Shown: positions 11,308 through 21,661, counted from the stretch's first letter. The stretch is 64,000 nt of DNA from Ditylenchus dipsaci (GCA_004194705.1 SADC01001326.1:62001-126000), one strand, 5' to 3'. Made by a program: numbers and translations. Notes: a model not told the origin generated them from the sequence alone.

Positions 11308-11454
11308 CCAACTATCTGTATTCTTGTGACCGTATTAAAGCTGTGCACAAATCCAAAAAGAAGGAATCTGCACTTGAAACCAAGATAGTTGAGACCATAA
11401 TAACTGTGACAGGTACCTCAAGGGCTGTGGATGAAGTGGTGTTCAGGCGAATAA
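11308..11454 (+). CDS. Exon, second half of split module plus linker
   Basis: Acceptor TTTTTTAG, phase 1 start. It reads YLYSCDRIKAVHKSKKKE and then a Thr/Val-rich linker. Two phase-1 donors are available: ACAG|GTACCT after 11412 and ATAA|GTGCGT after 11454. The second gives a 50-nt intron of typical size; the first would give 92 nt and a shorter exon. Both keep frame. Confidence 0.6.
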
Positions 11455-11504
11455 GTGCGTTTAATTATTTTTCTGTTACTGAACTATTATTGTCCCTATA
11501 ATAG

Positions 11505-11639
11505 AATGCCTGCACTACAAAGATGATGGTATAAGCTACGATGAGATAGAAGTGGACGGCCAGAACTTGATCCTACCGGATGGGACCAATATAATTTGCA
11601 CCAACACTACTGGATATGTCCAGAAAATCTACAAATCAG
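11505..11639 (+). CDS. Exon, complete two-cysteine module
   Basis: Acceptor CTATAATAG, donor TCAG|GTTAGA, phase 1-1, 135 nt. It contains CLHYKDDGISYDEIEVDG and, after 14 residues, IICTNTTGYVQKIY. This is one of the clearest modules: Cys, a DG turn, an acidic stretch, then I-C followed by G-Y-V. The family is not recognised. Confidence 0.75.
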
Positions 11640-11672
11640 GTTAGAAATTTTTTGAACATAAGAAGCCGATTA

Positions 11673-11735
11673 CAGTCGACGCTCGATTTAACGGTCGGTC
11701 TATATCCTATCGACGCTCCATATCCTTTTCAAGCT
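11673..11735. mobile_element. Family B end, word GATTTAACGGTC (partial)
   Basis: CAGTCGACGCTCGATTTAAC preceded by TA, then a second partial copy CTATCGACGCTCC. No matching right end was found; it is a solo end inside the intron 11640-12341. The rest of that intron shows nothing else clear. Confidence 0.5.
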
Positions 11736-12341
11736 GCTTTTATTAATCCATATCTCAGATGAAAATTCTTTCATTCACCAAATTTTTCATAAATGTCACA
11801 TGTCACCGGTTCGACGCCTTTAAAATTTCGCCCAAACATGGCGATGGCGCGATTTTTCGGTGGACAGGCGCCAAAAAATTGGCCATGAAACTATGCCGCT
11901 AACGTTCTGTCCGCAAATAACACGTGTCTGTTGTGCTGCAAAAGTAAAGTGCTTCAAAGGGTTGCAAGTGACCAAAAAGCCTTTATTGTTAAACAAAAAA
12001 CTTTATTTTTCTTTAAACCATTGACTGAAAATGTAAACTAGAGTATGGATTTATCATTAATACCGTGAATTTTAGCCAATCAAACAACTGTGGCTGTTCA
12101 CCAAAAAGGTTTTTTTTTATAAAGATTTATTCTTGTTATCAATTATTAGTTATAAATAGAGATGTCATAGAGTTGTCTTTGTAAGTAGAGTACCCGAAAT
12201 ATCGAAGTAGGGCATCTTAATTTCGGGGAGGGCTCGAATTTTTCTGGCCAGCTATCCGGACATTGACGGACTTCGAGTCCAATTACCCGAAAATGGGTAT
12301 CCGACTTGACGACGCTACTAATAAACATCTTTATTGTTCAG

Positions 12342-12458
12342 AATGTGTTGACCCATTGAACTCGTCTAATAAAATCCAAGAAGGAGGCAAACACACTTTT
12401 AATGGCAACCAATACGTCTGTGTCAAAGAGAGATCATTTCTTCAACTAAGGCTCATAG
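12342..12458 (+). CDS. Exon, complete two-cysteine module
   Basis: Acceptor TTATTGTTCAG, donor ATAG|GTAGTA, phase 1-1, 117 nt. It has CVDPLNSSNKIQEGG, then FNGNQYVCVKERSF: Cys, NxS sequon-like NSS, GG turn, and Y-V-C. It joins in frame to the exons at both sides. Confidence 0.75.
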
Positions 12459-12614
12459 GTAGTAGTAGTGCTTATATGTTCCACAAAAAAAATTAAAATT
12501 GATATAGGATGCACTAACTCCAAAGGTGGATCCATGAAGTTAAACCAAACATTTGGGATCCTCTAGGTTTTATCTTAATGTAACGAAAAAAGAACAGCGT
12601 TTTAAATGTTTTAG

Positions 12615-12665
12615 GAAGCGAGTACCAGACATGTGATGCCCAGGAAGGTTTAGTGACATATTATG
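12615..12665 (+). CDS. Small exon with one cysteine
   Basis: Acceptor TGTTTTAG, donor TATG|GTAGGG, phase 1-1, 51 nt. It reads SEYQTCDAQEGLVTYY. Its partner cysteine is likely in the exon at 13992. Confidence 0.6.
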
Positions 12666-13014
12666 GTAGGGTTTTTGTATTTTTGTCCTTCTAGCTGACA
12701 TATCTTTTCCGACGCTCTGCTGACGTATTTGCCTACCCATGAAGTTATTTTTAACTCTAACTTACCTTACCATTCAAGTTTTTGCTGTTTCTAATGTTTT
12801 TTAATACCTTATTCACGTTATAGCCTATCCGCTGCATTATACCGGGTGTTCAAAAAGTTCCCGTTTCTTTCAAAGCAGCTGGCTAGGTACTTAAATAGTT
12901 CGAACAAAATTCCAATATACCATTTTGTAGTCCTGAATCTCTTCTTCAAAGAAGGGTATTAGGTTTTAAATTTGAAATCTTTTTTTGAAAATTTGAAAAA
13001 TAAAAGGGACACCC

Positions 13015-13800
13015 AAGAAAAATTTTATCGCAAATATACTGCGAATATACCGCAAATCATTTTTTTATTACCGCAATTTGATGGGTGGGGTTTTTTGGGC
13101 GAACTTTTTGCAAAAATTTGATAGCGCTCATCGTATTTGCCGTTTGATCAATTAAATGGCTCAGAATCTCACCCTGATCTATTCAGAACCACATTAAACC
13201 ACTCTGAACCACTCCCAACCAGTATTAATTATCCAGAACCTGTGTTTAGGGTGGTTCTTAATGGTTCAGGGTGAGATTCTGAGCCATTTAATCGATCAAA
13301 CGGTAATTTTGATAAGCGCAATCGAATTTTCGACAAAAGTTCACCCCCCTTCAGTAAACCTATAAAAAACAACTTTGAAGGGCTTCTGGTCACTCGGGGT
13401 GGGATTCTGAGCAAACCAAATTATTTTGTGACTAAAAAATTCAAATTCTCGCAAAAATTTTGACTACAAATCGAAAGTAGGATAAGAAAAAATTTTGCGG
13501 TAAGAAAAAAGTATTTTGCGGCCATACCGCAAAACCTCTATTAATCCAGCACCTTCTAATAATCCAGCCCCATCGACTTTGAGGACCTATATCTCAGACC
13601 AAAGAAATTATTTTGCAAACCTGTTCATTGCATTTTCTTAAATCCCACATTCTTTACCGATTCCGCTTTTTCAATTTTGGGTTCACACCCAAAACTTTCG
13701 AGTTCGGCACAAAATTTTTCCGATTTTGAGAGGGTTGAAAAATAATCCGACATGCCTAATTAATAGGGGTTATACGGTATCATTCACAGTGTATTCGCGG
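13015..13800. repeat. Hairpin with ACCGCAAA words, interrupted by a MITE
   Basis: The inner palindrome at about 13085-13350 pairs GGCTCAGAATCTCACCCTGA with TCAGGGTGAGATTCTGAGCC and GAACCAC words. Outside it, TATCGCAAATATACTGCGAA and ATACCGCAAA on the left face TTTTGCGGTAAG and GCGGCCATACCGC on the right. A further TTCGCGGTAAGGAAAAATAT at 13795 lies beyond an inserted family A element. A CGGGTGTTCAAAAAGTTCCC sequence at 12843 may be a separate transposon end. Confidence 0.6.
13527..13777. mobile_element. Family A MITE, word AATCCAGC
   Basis: Left CCGCAAAACCTCTATTAATC, right TAATAGGGGTTATACGG, TA on both sides. TAATCCAGC is repeated on the left and AAAAATAATCCGACA on the right. It sits inside the outer ACCGCAAA hairpin, so it is younger than that hairpin. 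Confidence 0.65.
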
Positions 13801-13991
13801 TAAGGAAAAATATTATCCCATTTCAAACACAAGAGTCACAACAGGTTTTTAAGCAAGACCTTCAATTTTTTCACGGTATTCTTAACTAATAGTTGTACAG
13901 GATGTACAGGATAATGTTTACATTTATTTAATATTCTATCTGCCAATCATAGTTGCATTTTAAGATACGTTTTAGAACTTTAATTTTTAAG

Positions 13992-14067
13992 ACAAAAGCT
14001 GTGCCTACAATGGCACCAAAGTCCCATCAGGCACCTACTACATAATCCCTTCTGACAAATCTTTGAG
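13992..14067 (+). CDS. Exon, first part of split module
   Basis: Acceptor TTTTTAAG, phase 1 start and phase 2 end (TTGAG|GTATAC). It reads SCAYNGTKVPSGTYYIIP, a Cys with a YNG turn and an SGTY segment. Together with the next exon it forms one module (second Cys in LICKRQ). The intron between them is 53 nt. Confidence 0.7.
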
Positions 14068-14120
14068 GTATACACATGTCTATATTGCAGAAGTTTCGCT
14101 TTTAACCTCTAAAATAACAG

Positions 14121-14191
14121 GCCAAGACTGATTTGCAAGAGGCAAAACATGCCTTCTAGTAATTCTACAAAGTCGGATGGCAATCACAAAG
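14121..14191 (+). CDS. Exon, second part of split module
   Basis: Acceptor AAATAACAG, phase 2 start and phase 1 end (AAAG|GTATTG). It carries PRLICKRQNMPSSNSTK with a Ser/Asn-rich tail; NST is a possible N-glycosylation site. Confidence 0.7.
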
Positions 14192-14304
14192 GTATTGTCT
14201 AGGTCCAGTAAAAAACTACAACAATATAAAATTAAAAATCTTCATTCAGTATATTGGAATGTTCTAAAATTCAACGGTCTCCTTACTTTATTTATTTTAA
14301 ATAG

Positions 14305-14396
14305 TTATAAAAAACATCGGCATAGATTGTGTGGACAAAAAAGGTAATCCAGTGCCCATTAATGGAATAGACCCTTCTTTTGCCAAGTCATCCAAA
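14305..14396 (+). CDS. Exon, first part of split module
   Basis: Acceptor TTAAATAG, donor AAA|GTAAGT (strong), phase 1-0. It reads IDCVDKKGNPVPINGIDP, then SFAKSSK. The partner Cys is in the next exon (EFCSLP). Confidence 0.7.
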
Positions 14397-14455
14397 GTAA
14401 GTAATTGGATTTTCTATCTGTTCATTTTTTGACTGATGGTCATCAATATTTGTAG

Positions 14456-14531
14456 GAGGAAGAGGACAAACTGGTGGAGTTTTGCTCTTTGCCAGCCAAT
14501 GGAGGTCTTCTAGAGATTGGAAAAGCACATG
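14456..14531 (+). CDS. Exon, second part of split module
   Basis: Acceptor ATTTGTAG, donor CATG|GTAGGT, phase 0-1. It begins EEEDKLVEFCSLPANGG. A 48-nt intron follows. Confidence 0.7.
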
Positions 14532-14579
14532 GTAGGTGCTATTCAATTATTTAGATTATGATACATGGGTATCATTCAG

Positions 14580-14684
14580 CCATTCCATGCAAATATTTGG
14601 GCAAGAACTACTCTTTTAATGAATCATTTGTGGCTGGGCTGGACTCTTTGGTCTGCAACCTTAATGGAAAAGTCGAGAAAAAAG
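14580..14684 (+). CDS. Exon, complete two-cysteine module
   Basis: Acceptor TATCATTCAG, donor AAAG|GTAAAG, phase 1-1, 105 nt. It has CKYLGKNYSFNESFVAG and then LVCNLNGKVEKK. It is the compact form of the module: Cys, YLGK turn, NES sequon, L-V-C, NG turn. Confidence 0.75.
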
Positions 14685-14741
14685 GTAAAGGGGATTGTTT
14701 CTAGTTCAATCATATAGTTAAGTCAATAACATAGTTCAGTA

Positions 14742-14820
14742 CCGTATTCACTCTAATAGCTTTTTATGTCAAGTTATTTTCGAATCACCTTCTACGGTGT
14801 CGAGTTATCATTAGAGACTG
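14742..14820. mobile_element. Family A end, degenerate fragment
   Basis: ACCGTATTCACTCTAATAG at the left and CATTAGAGAC at about 14810. The right end is incomplete. Located in the long intron 14685-16897. Confidence 0.4.
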
Positions 14821-15184
14821 TCGGACTATCGGAGACTGCCAGTACAAACATTAACGAGAGCGACAACGTAAAGGGTGTTCGGTAATAGCCAACCTAGCAA
14901 CCCGTGAAGAGCCTTTTCCTTTTCTACTTTTCTGAACTCTCTAATTAGCAAAATTTGGTCTGTATTTTCTGAAAAAGGAGATCCTCGGCTTTCGTTTAGG
15001 TTATCGCGTGTCATCAAAATTAATCTGATCTCATACAAAACTGAAATTGATGACAAAACTCATTTTAGAAATTCTGAAACCCCGCGCTTTGTTAATTAAA
15101 TATCTTTTGTTGTTTTAACTTATTTTTTCAGCTATAACTCATTTGAATTGTTAGCTGAAACCTACAAAAAAAATTTTTGGTTGT

Positions 15185-16262
15185 TTAACAGGGAGAACCA
15201 TGGCAAAAAATGGAAACGCATTCTTTACTGGTTAAAATTGAAAACACCCGTCGAAATATGTGAATCTCCCGTCAAAATATGAAAACTCCCGTCAAATTTT
15301 TAAAACGTCTTGTTCATGGTGATTACTTTCCAATTTTTTTGCACCAGCATGTAGCCCTGAGTCTCTAGTTTCTAATGAGTTATCAACTGGCTAACAACAA
15401 TAGTTAAAAGTGGGAGAACAATTACATTTTTTGGTACTAATTGGGTTTAGTCCCACACCGCCATTTTTTGATTTTTTTTGAAGAACGTATTTGAATTGAA
15501 TTCCGTCACTTCACCGTCAATCACTCTGTCAATTTCGTCAATCCAGAGACTGGTGCGCACACTCAGATGATCGAATCAACATGGCAGAAGTTCAAGAGAA
15601 GGCACAAGCAAGCATCGTTCTGTTTTTGAAAGCTATGTGTCAGATTTTGTTTGGCATCGACAGTTCGATGGGAATGATATTATGTTATATTTGTGGTCTC
15701 AAATTGTAAAGAATTGTATTCTATGTGAATGAATAAGATATGTTTACCGCATCAAAAAAAAATCAAAAAATGGGGGTGTGGACTAAACCCAATTAGTACC
15801 TATCTTTGAGTACTGCACCTATTTTTCAAAATGAATTGTTTCTGCCACTTTTCAATATTGTAGTCAGCCAGTTAATAACTTATCAGAAACCAGAGATTAA
15901 GGCAGGGTTCGTATTATCCTTTTTAAAAAGATTTATTTTTTTTTCGGGACCCGAAATCTTTTTTATTTTTGAAGTTTTTAGTCAAAATCTTTTTTTTTCG
16001 CTCCAAAATAGCAATAAGCACTGGATAAAATGACAATTTTTCTTCAAAAATGGTCAAAATGTCCGTTTTTAACCCAAATGTCCTTTTTTTCAAAAACCTT
16101 CATTACGAACCCCGGATTAAGGGCTACATGCTGGTGCAAAAATATTGAAAATTTGAAAACAAACATTGAGAACAAGAAGTTTTAAAAAGTTGACGGGAGA
16201 CTTACATATTTGGACGGGAGATTTACACATTTTGACGAGTGTTTTCACTTATAGCCTTCTTT
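15185..16262. repeat. Long foldback element with hAT-like MITE in its right arm
   Basis: Left-arm blocks AAAACACCCGTCGAAATATG, CACCAGCATGTAGCCCT and GGTACTAATTGGGTTTAGTC recur inverted on the right, ending with GACGGGAG..CACATTTTGACGAG. CCCGTCAAAATATG words repeat two or three times in each arm. The right arm is interrupted exactly at GATTAAGG by a 212-bp element. Together they fill most of the 2.2-kb intron before the exon at 16898. Nothing else is seen in 16263-16890 beyond a short GGCGCC palindrome near 16850. Confidence 0.65.
15903..16114. mobile_element. hAT-like MITE, 212 bp, with 8-bp target duplication
   Basis: Starts CAGGGTTCGTA and ends TTACGAACCCCG, flanked by GATTAAGG at 15895-15902 and 16115-16122. 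An 8-bp duplication and a CAGGG terminus are typical of hAT transposons. Internal words AAGCACTGGATAAAATG are shared with the copies at 26244 and 46654. It has no transposase. Confidence 0.75.
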
Positions 16263-16897
16263 ACTAGAGCCATTTTTGAAAAAGACTGCCAAATTGCCAA
16301 ATGAGCTTATTTAAAATATTTCAAAATTGGCTAAAAGTAGTTAGACCTGGATGAGGGTCAAAATTTAGATAGTATTCTCAAGCCAAAACGTAACTGTACT
16401 ATTTCTGATTAAACTGTAGGATTGACCAACTGTGGACATTCTTACAAAATAATTCAAATCTACATATAGTATTTTCATCGGTTTCTCCGTAACGCTAAAT
16501 GTTCGTAACGGAAATTAACCCACATAGCATTAACCATTTCGGCTAATTTTTTTTGCAATCGACTCAGTTTTTTGCGTAGAAGAAGCTAATAAAAATTCAG
16601 CCCGAACGAATTACAAAATAATAGTTAAAAATATAAAAGATTGATTTTTATAAGGCGAAATTCAGGCAGAATTTGAACCCTTCCCTGTAAATTTTCAAAA
16701 AAACGCGAATAAATTATTTCAAATTCGCGCTATTCTTTAAACTGTGAAAATATTATGTGTTCATTCATACTCAGTCAATTTTCATTTCTTATTTCAAGAC
16801 ACGATATCGCAAAAAATTAAAAATTAATTGCGGATAGGTGGATGTTTATGAAGGCGCCTGTATAGGCGCCTGTTCGGCTTGTTTATCAATATTTTAG

Positions 16898-17014
16898 GCT
16901 GTTTCTACGCCCCAACTGAATTGCAACTAAAACTGGGAGAAGTGGTCAATTTGGACGATGAGACATTTGTGAGGTGTGAAAGTAACTCAAGTGGGTATGT
17001 CCTGACCAACAAAC
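16898..17014 (+). CDS. Exon, complete two-cysteine module
   Basis: Acceptor AATATTTTAG, donor AAAC|GTGAGA, phase 1-1, 117 nt. It reads GCFYAPTELQLKLGEVVN, then TFVRCESNSSGYVLTNK. The C-E-S-N-S-S-G-Y-V part matches the C-T-N-T-T-G-Y-V of the 11505 exon, which is the best internal evidence that the modules are homologous. A 46-nt intron follows. Confidence 0.8.
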
Positions 17015-17060
17015 GTGAGATACTAATTACACCAAGCCATAGTCAACTAATTTGGTTTAG

Positions 17061-17186
17061 CTAAGATGTGCGAGAAAGAACTGGGCGACGAAGCTCCCTT
17101 CGGCTCCACCTATGAAGACAGCACATCCATCAAGGTGTGCTCCAGACAGACCATTGGACCTGTGAATGGCGTTTGGATGTTGACTC
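17061..17186 (+). CDS. Exon, complete two-cysteine module
   Basis: Acceptor TTTGGTTTAG, donor ACTC|GTAGGA, phase 1-1, 126 nt. It has MCEKELGDEAPFGSTYED, then IKVCSRQTIGPVNGVW. Same spacing as the preceding module. Confidence 0.75.
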
Positions 17187-17238
17187 GTAGGATTCTTGCT
17201 TAGGTTTACTTGCATATTTTTTCAAGTTGTTTTTGTAG

Positions 17239-17270
17239 ACTGCATCTTCGGGATTATGAAAGTCAGGAAG
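17239..17270 (+). CDS. Mini-exon (32 nt) with one cysteine
   Basis: Acceptor TTTTTGTAG, donor AAG|GTAGGT, phase 1-0. Reads CIFGIMKVRK. The intron after it is now 2.8 kb because of the family A element and hairpins. Confidence 0.55.
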
Positions 17271-17583
17271 GTAGGTGAATCGGATTAGGTACTAGCTTTA
17301 AATATCGCGAGATTTTCTCTTCTCTTTATTTATTGATTGTTTACCACTCCAATTACTATGCGTGAAATTTGCCTCGTTGTTTTCATATTATCATTCTAAG
17401 CACGAATATACCGTATTCTCTCTAATAGAACCACACTCTCTATTTGAACCACACTCTCTAATAGAACCACACCCCCAAGGGGGGTTGTGAAATAGAACCA
17501 CACTCTCTATTAGAACCACACTCTCTAATAGAACCACACCCTTAACACTTTCTCAAGCTGCGCCAACGGCCTTCTAACTCCAA

Positions 17584-17841
17584 TGAATTGTGAAAGCCTG
17601 GGAGAATCTCTCGAAGGAGCTCATAATTAAGTCATTCGAATCGTGCGGTGTTCCCAATGCCATCGATGGATGTGAGGACAACGCCAGACACTGCTTTAAA
17701 AAAGTTAGACCGGTTCCGAGTGGTCGAGGCAAGGTGAAGCACGCGCGTGATGAAAAGAAGTTGGCTGAACTGATACAAGAGATCGATCTCGAAGAAGCGC
17801 AAGAAAATGTGTTTAATAATAAAGATACTCTAGAGTGTTGA
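17584..17841 (+). pseudogene. Transposase C-terminal remnant, pogo/Tigger-like
   Basis: It encodes about 85 residues with AWENLSKELIIKSFESCG and NAIDGCEDN. This is the characteristic C-terminal block of pogo/Tigger DDE_1 transposases (W/AWE..S.E.I.KSF..CG..NA.DG.ED), followed by an acidic tail and a stop at 17839-17841. The N-terminal DNA-binding domain and the catalytic DDE core are absent, so no activity is expected. Confidence 0.7.
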
Positions 17842-17992
17842 TGAGTTTTGGGACCTGTTCTGGTTTGGGGGAAGGGACGCCCATTTTAACTAAATATTTA
17901 TTTTTTTTAGGTTTATCAAGTCGATTATGGTGACCAGGGTGACAATAATCACCTCAATCAACGAAATTACTTATTAAACTATTCATATAGAT

Positions 17993-18786
17993 TATCGAGG
18001 GTGTACCGAAGAATTTAAAAAAATATTTGCTAAACGGCACATTTGCTAAAAAAACTTTTGCTAAAAAATTTTTGCTAAAGACATATTTGCTAAAGGCACA
18101 TTTGCTAAAAAAAATTTTTGCTAAAGTCACATTTGCTAAAATTTCTTTTACTAAAGTCACATTTGCTAAATTTTTTTTGCTAAAGGCCTTTTCTGGTCCC
18201 TTTTGTGTCACAAATATGACCGTAGGGTGTTTAGGAAATGGAGGTACTTGGAACCGAACCTGTGACCAAGTCAAACGCTTGTCTTTCTATATCTAAAATT
18301 ATGGTAAAAAAAGGTATGCGCCCAGGTGGATTCGAACCAGCAACCTCTATATCAACCCTCAGGATCGCTAAGAACTTCATCCAGTGTGACCAAACCAAGT
18401 GGTCGTCCACTTGGATCGAATTTTTTTTTCGCGTTTTCGAGTTCCAAAACCATTTTTCTGCACTAATTCGACCATGCTGAAGATGGTTTGACACTGGTAA
18501 AATTACGTTTTATCGAGAAATTTGACTTGAAACTTGAAGAAAAAGGTAAAAAGAGGAAAAAAGTTGGAATGATAGTGTCTTTGACGCAATAAGAACCACA
18601 AGACCGCGTTAACAAAAGAAATTTTAGTAAATATGCCTTTAGCAAAAATTTTTTAGCAAATGTGACTTTAGCAAAAGAAATTTTAGCAAATGTGCCTTTA
18701 GCAAAAAATTTTTTAGCAAAAAGTTTTTTTAGCAAATGTGCCGTTTAGCAAATATTTTTTTAAATTCTTCGGTACACCCGATTATC
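17993..18786. repeat. Foldback with TTTGCTAAA tandem arrays in both arms
   Basis: The left arm begins AATTATCG-like GGGTGTACCGAAGAATTT and then carries about 12 copies of TTTGCTAAA with short spacers (18025-18190). The right arm has the inverse TTTAGCAAA about ten times (18620-18760), ending CTTCGGTACACCCGATTATC. The centre (18240-18490) holds a tRNA-like GGATTCGAACCAGCAACC and a CCAAGTGGTCGTCCACTTGG segment that recurs at 39.4-39.9 kb. ORFs across the arms are repetitive Phe-Ala-Lys artefacts. Confidence 0.8.
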
Positions 18787-19194
18787 GATATAACCATGAC
18801 TGCCATAAGCGACAAAAATCAATAAAAAGTATAGTATGAATGAGCGTCCCCCCTAAACCAGAACAAGTCCGAATTTTATTGTAAAAAAAGGATTTATGCG
18901 CGTATGCTGCAATGCTTGAATATCTTCAGAAGGTTGAAAAATAGAACCACACTCTCTATTAGAACCACACTCTCTAATTGAACCACACCCCCCAAGGGGG
19001 TTGGAAAATAGAACCACATGTGGTTCTATTAGAGAGAATACGGTAATGCCAAAATTTTCAACTTTCTCAACTTTCTTAAAAACAAGTTTTACGTCAAATT
19101 TTTTTTTATAAAAATATGTGTATATATTTTAAGTAGATTTTTTAAAAAGTTTTAAGGAATGTTTTTCATGCTATACAATTTTGTAGCGTAAGGA

Positions 19195-19960
19195 TTGCTC
19201 AAATATGAATGAGGTACTTATCCCGTTTAACCCCCATACCCCCAAACTTTTGGAAAGTGACCCGAAAACAGGTCTTAGGCTAATTTTTCCTGCTTAATAC
19301 GATACAAAAAACGTTTCTAAACAGTTTCCAATTAAAAATTTCGAAAATTTTCAGAAAATTTTGACTTCAACTCATGAAGGTCAGATGGCCTTTTTAGGGT
19401 ATTTTAGGGTCATTTTTCAATTATTTTTACATTTTATAGGCTTAGACTTAGGCAAAGGGAGGCCAGGATAAGTAAGGATGGTCTCAAGAATACTTTCCAA
19501 CTTTAAAAAGTCAGAAAAACATGTTTAAGTCCATCCTAACATACGCTGGCCTACGCTTGCCTAAGCCTAAAATGTACACCAGATGGACCAAGTATATAAA
19601 TAAGCCAAATGGCACTGACAACCACATATACATGTTTATACCACAGTTTCTATAAGGTCCTCAACAGTCAAAAAATATTAAAAAATTATTACTTTTACTT
19701 ATATATGACCAAAATTAAGTCAAAAATACCCTTAAAATTCCTTAAAAGACCATCTGGCCTTCATGAGTTTTAGTCAAAATTTTTCGAAAAAAGTTTCAAT
19801 TTTTAAATTGCAAACTGTTTAAAAATGTTTATTGTATCATGTCAAGTAGGAAAAAGAGCTTAGAATGTGTTTTTGGGTGACTTTAAAAAAAATTGGGGGT
19901 GGGGAGGGGGCAAAAGGTATAATTACTAGGAATAATAAGCATGCTTGGATAAATTATGAG
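19195..19960. repeat. Large foldback with inner CCTTGCCTAAGCC hairpin
   Basis: Left blocks AACTCATGAAGGTCAGATGG and GACCCGAAAACAGGTCTTAG pair loosely with CCATCTGGCCTTCATGAG and AGCTTAGAATGTGTTTTTGG on the right. The centre (about 19437-19577) is another inverted pair, AGGCTTAGACTTAGGCAAAG against CTACGCTTGCCTAAGCCT. That inner sequence also appears inside the foldback at 29.9-30.1 kb. Confidence 0.6.
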
Positions 19961-20084
19961 CATTTATATGAAGCACCTACAATTTTGATACCTGAAATTC
20001 TCAGACTCACAGCTTTTTTTATTCTTGGGGTGTAGAAATAATGTTTTTATAGGAAGTTAAAGCATAATGGGTGTGACCTTTCAG

Positions 20085-20135
20085 GTTTTCAAAAGAAGTC
20101 GGGAGTGCGTGTGAAAAAAACAGTCACAGAATTCT
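20085..20135 (+). CDS. Small Lys-rich exon (needs one extra A)
   Basis: Acceptor GACCTTTCAG, donor TTCT|GTAAGT. The 3' part reads KSGVRVKKTVTEF and joins in phase 1 to the exon at 20943. To join the phase-0 exon before it, one more A is needed in TTCAAAAGAAG, the same kind of break as in the long exons. Alternatively the exon starts at 20096. Confidence 0.45.
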
Positions 20136-20148
20136 GTAAGTGAGTATA

Positions 20149-20294
20149 CTCAGTCAAACTTCGATATAACGTACACCCCTAATATAAGGTACACCTAGCC
20201 CGATCCCTTTAATAATAAACTCCGTCAAAATTACCCCGATATAACGTACACCTGACCTGGTCCTCAGGGTGTTCGTCATAGCGAAGTTTGAGTG
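20149..20294. mobile_element. Family B MITE, word ATAACGTACACC
   Basis: CTCAGTCAAACTTCGATAT with TA before it, and GCGAAGTTTGAGTG with TA after it. TATAACGTACACC, TATAAGGTACACC and ATAACGTACACC repeat inside. It begins 13 bp after the exon end, so the insertion has nearly reached the donor site. Confidence 0.7.
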
Positions 20295-20942
20295 TACTGA
20301 TTTTTGAGGGCTGCACTTTTAAAAGGCTCGTTTCACCTACACAAACAAGCTTTTCGAGAAAAAAAACTAAAAAACACCATCGTGCTCAGCATGAAACTCC
20401 GAGTCCAACGAGGCCAATCTCACGCATGGGAATCGGAGCGTTAAAAATATCAGTGATATTCACCTTTTTTTTAGTTTAAAAAATTTTATATTTGGAAAGC
20501 ACATTTTTGGTTAGTTTACTAATAAAAAAAAAGTTTGGATTTTCGGCTTTGAAACATTTTGTGGGCCGAAGAGGTGAGAACTTGAAATTTTTGTTTTGGC
20601 GGGAATCTGCAAATTTTGATTTGTTTTAAACGACATTGTGATCAAATTTTTTAAACTTCTGTCGAGTTTATGATTTTTTAGTAGAAACACCAAAAATTTC
20701 GAGTTTTTAGTTTCTTAGTGAACTCAGTACCTGAGTGTTTTAGTAAATCCTATTAAAATTAAAAAGGTTTACCAATAAGGCGGAAAATCACTGCATTTTT
20801 AAAACAAACCAATAAATTCTATATCTAAGAAAACAGTTGACTAGTAAACTGATTCATAGTTAAATGTTTCAGGCTAGTTATCTGTTTTATGTCATCATCC
20901 CACAAATAACTGTGAGATTTTCAAGTTTTTATCAACTTTTAG

Positions 20943-21049
20943 GGGAGTGCTTTTTTGCATTTAACAACTACTCCAAATGTCAAGAGGATGACCAACACAA
21001 ACCAGTTTATGCTCCAGCTACTTATGAAGAATGTGCTCCTAAACGAGAG
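20943..21049 (+). CDS. Exon, cysteine module with three Cys
   Basis: Acceptor ATCAACTTTTAG, donor GAG|GTTTCG, phase 1-0. It reads ECFFAFNNYSKCQEDDQH and ATYEECAPKRE. The aromatic-rich start and YEEC ending fit the module theme. Confidence 0.65.
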
Positions 21050-21094
21050 GTTTCGAGGCTTTTTGTTAGAAAAGTTGACTAAATTAATGTTCAG

Positions 21095-21175
21095 GTAACA
21101 GTGACCAATGCCAAAGGAGCAGTCATGGAAAAGCATGTGGCCGTAATACCTCAGACTGATTTTGAAAAAAAATCG
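21095..21175 (+). CDS. Exon, linker before the acidic region
   Basis: Acceptor ATGTTCAG, donor TCG|GTAATT, phase 0-0, 81 nt, after a 45-nt intron. It reads VTVTNAKGAVMEKHVAV. Just downstream (21202-21345) another coding-like stretch (QIAEKVDK, then ICDSKLKVDLERARFQ one base off) may be an extra or decayed exon. Confidence 0.6.
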
Positions 21176-21500
21176 GTAATTTACTTTGATATTTTTTCAA
21201 GGCTGTAACTGAAATGAACAACCAAATTGCTGAAAAAGTGGACAAATTTAATTTGTGATTCCAAGCTTAAAGTTGACCTAGAAAGGGCTAGATTCCAAAT
21301 ATTGGGTGTTGGTTCAAATACTTTTGACTAAATTTTGAAAAGGTACTGAAAATAATTAATACGCTAGATTTCAGAAATTTTATGATGCAATTTTATTTAC
21401 TACTTTTTAAAAAGCTTTTACTATCAGTTAAATATGTATTTTCATAAACAAATTGAAAGAAATTCTTTACGTTTTATCAAAAATTAAAAAAAACCGCATA

Positions 21501-21629
21501 CCGCACTCTCTCTAATAGAGCGTCACCCCTCAGGGCCAAAACTAGGGGGTAAACCATGTTTTATTTCATTTTTAACACAAAGCCAAAATTTTTGGATGTT
21601 GAAAAATAGAACGCCACCGCGATACACGG
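21501..21629. mobile_element. Family A MITE, word GAGCGTCACC/GAACGCCACC
   Basis: Left CCGCACTCTCTCTAATAGAG, right GAACGCCACCGCGATACACGG, TA on both sides. A GTTGAAAAATAGAACGCCACC copy lies at the right, as in other family A members. It fills much of the intron 21176-21661. Confidence 0.6.
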
Positions 21630-21661
21630 TAACCTTGATAAAAAAATAAAAGCAAATTTAG

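Larger units (their letters stand above)
17411..19043 (+). mobile_element. Family A pogo-like element, word AACCACAC
   Basis: CCGTATTCTCTCTAATAGA on the left and CTATTAGAGAGAATACGG on the right, with TA on both sides. AATAGAACCACAC or ATTAGAACCACAC occurs about five times inside the left end and several times inside the right. Between the ends lie a transposase C-terminal remnant (17584-17841) and a large word-array hairpin (17993-18786) that interrupts the element. This is one of two copies tying family A to the pogo/Tigger (DDE_1) group. Confidence 0.7.

Noticed and set aside
18027..18735. Repetitive Phe-Ala-Lys ORFs on both strands
   Set aside because: They are translations of the TTTGCTAAA array and exist in both orientations; no gene.
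21176..21201. A 26-nt intron leading to a further exon at 21202
   Set aside because: Too short, and skipping it lets the 21095 exon join the acidic exon at 21662 in phase 0.
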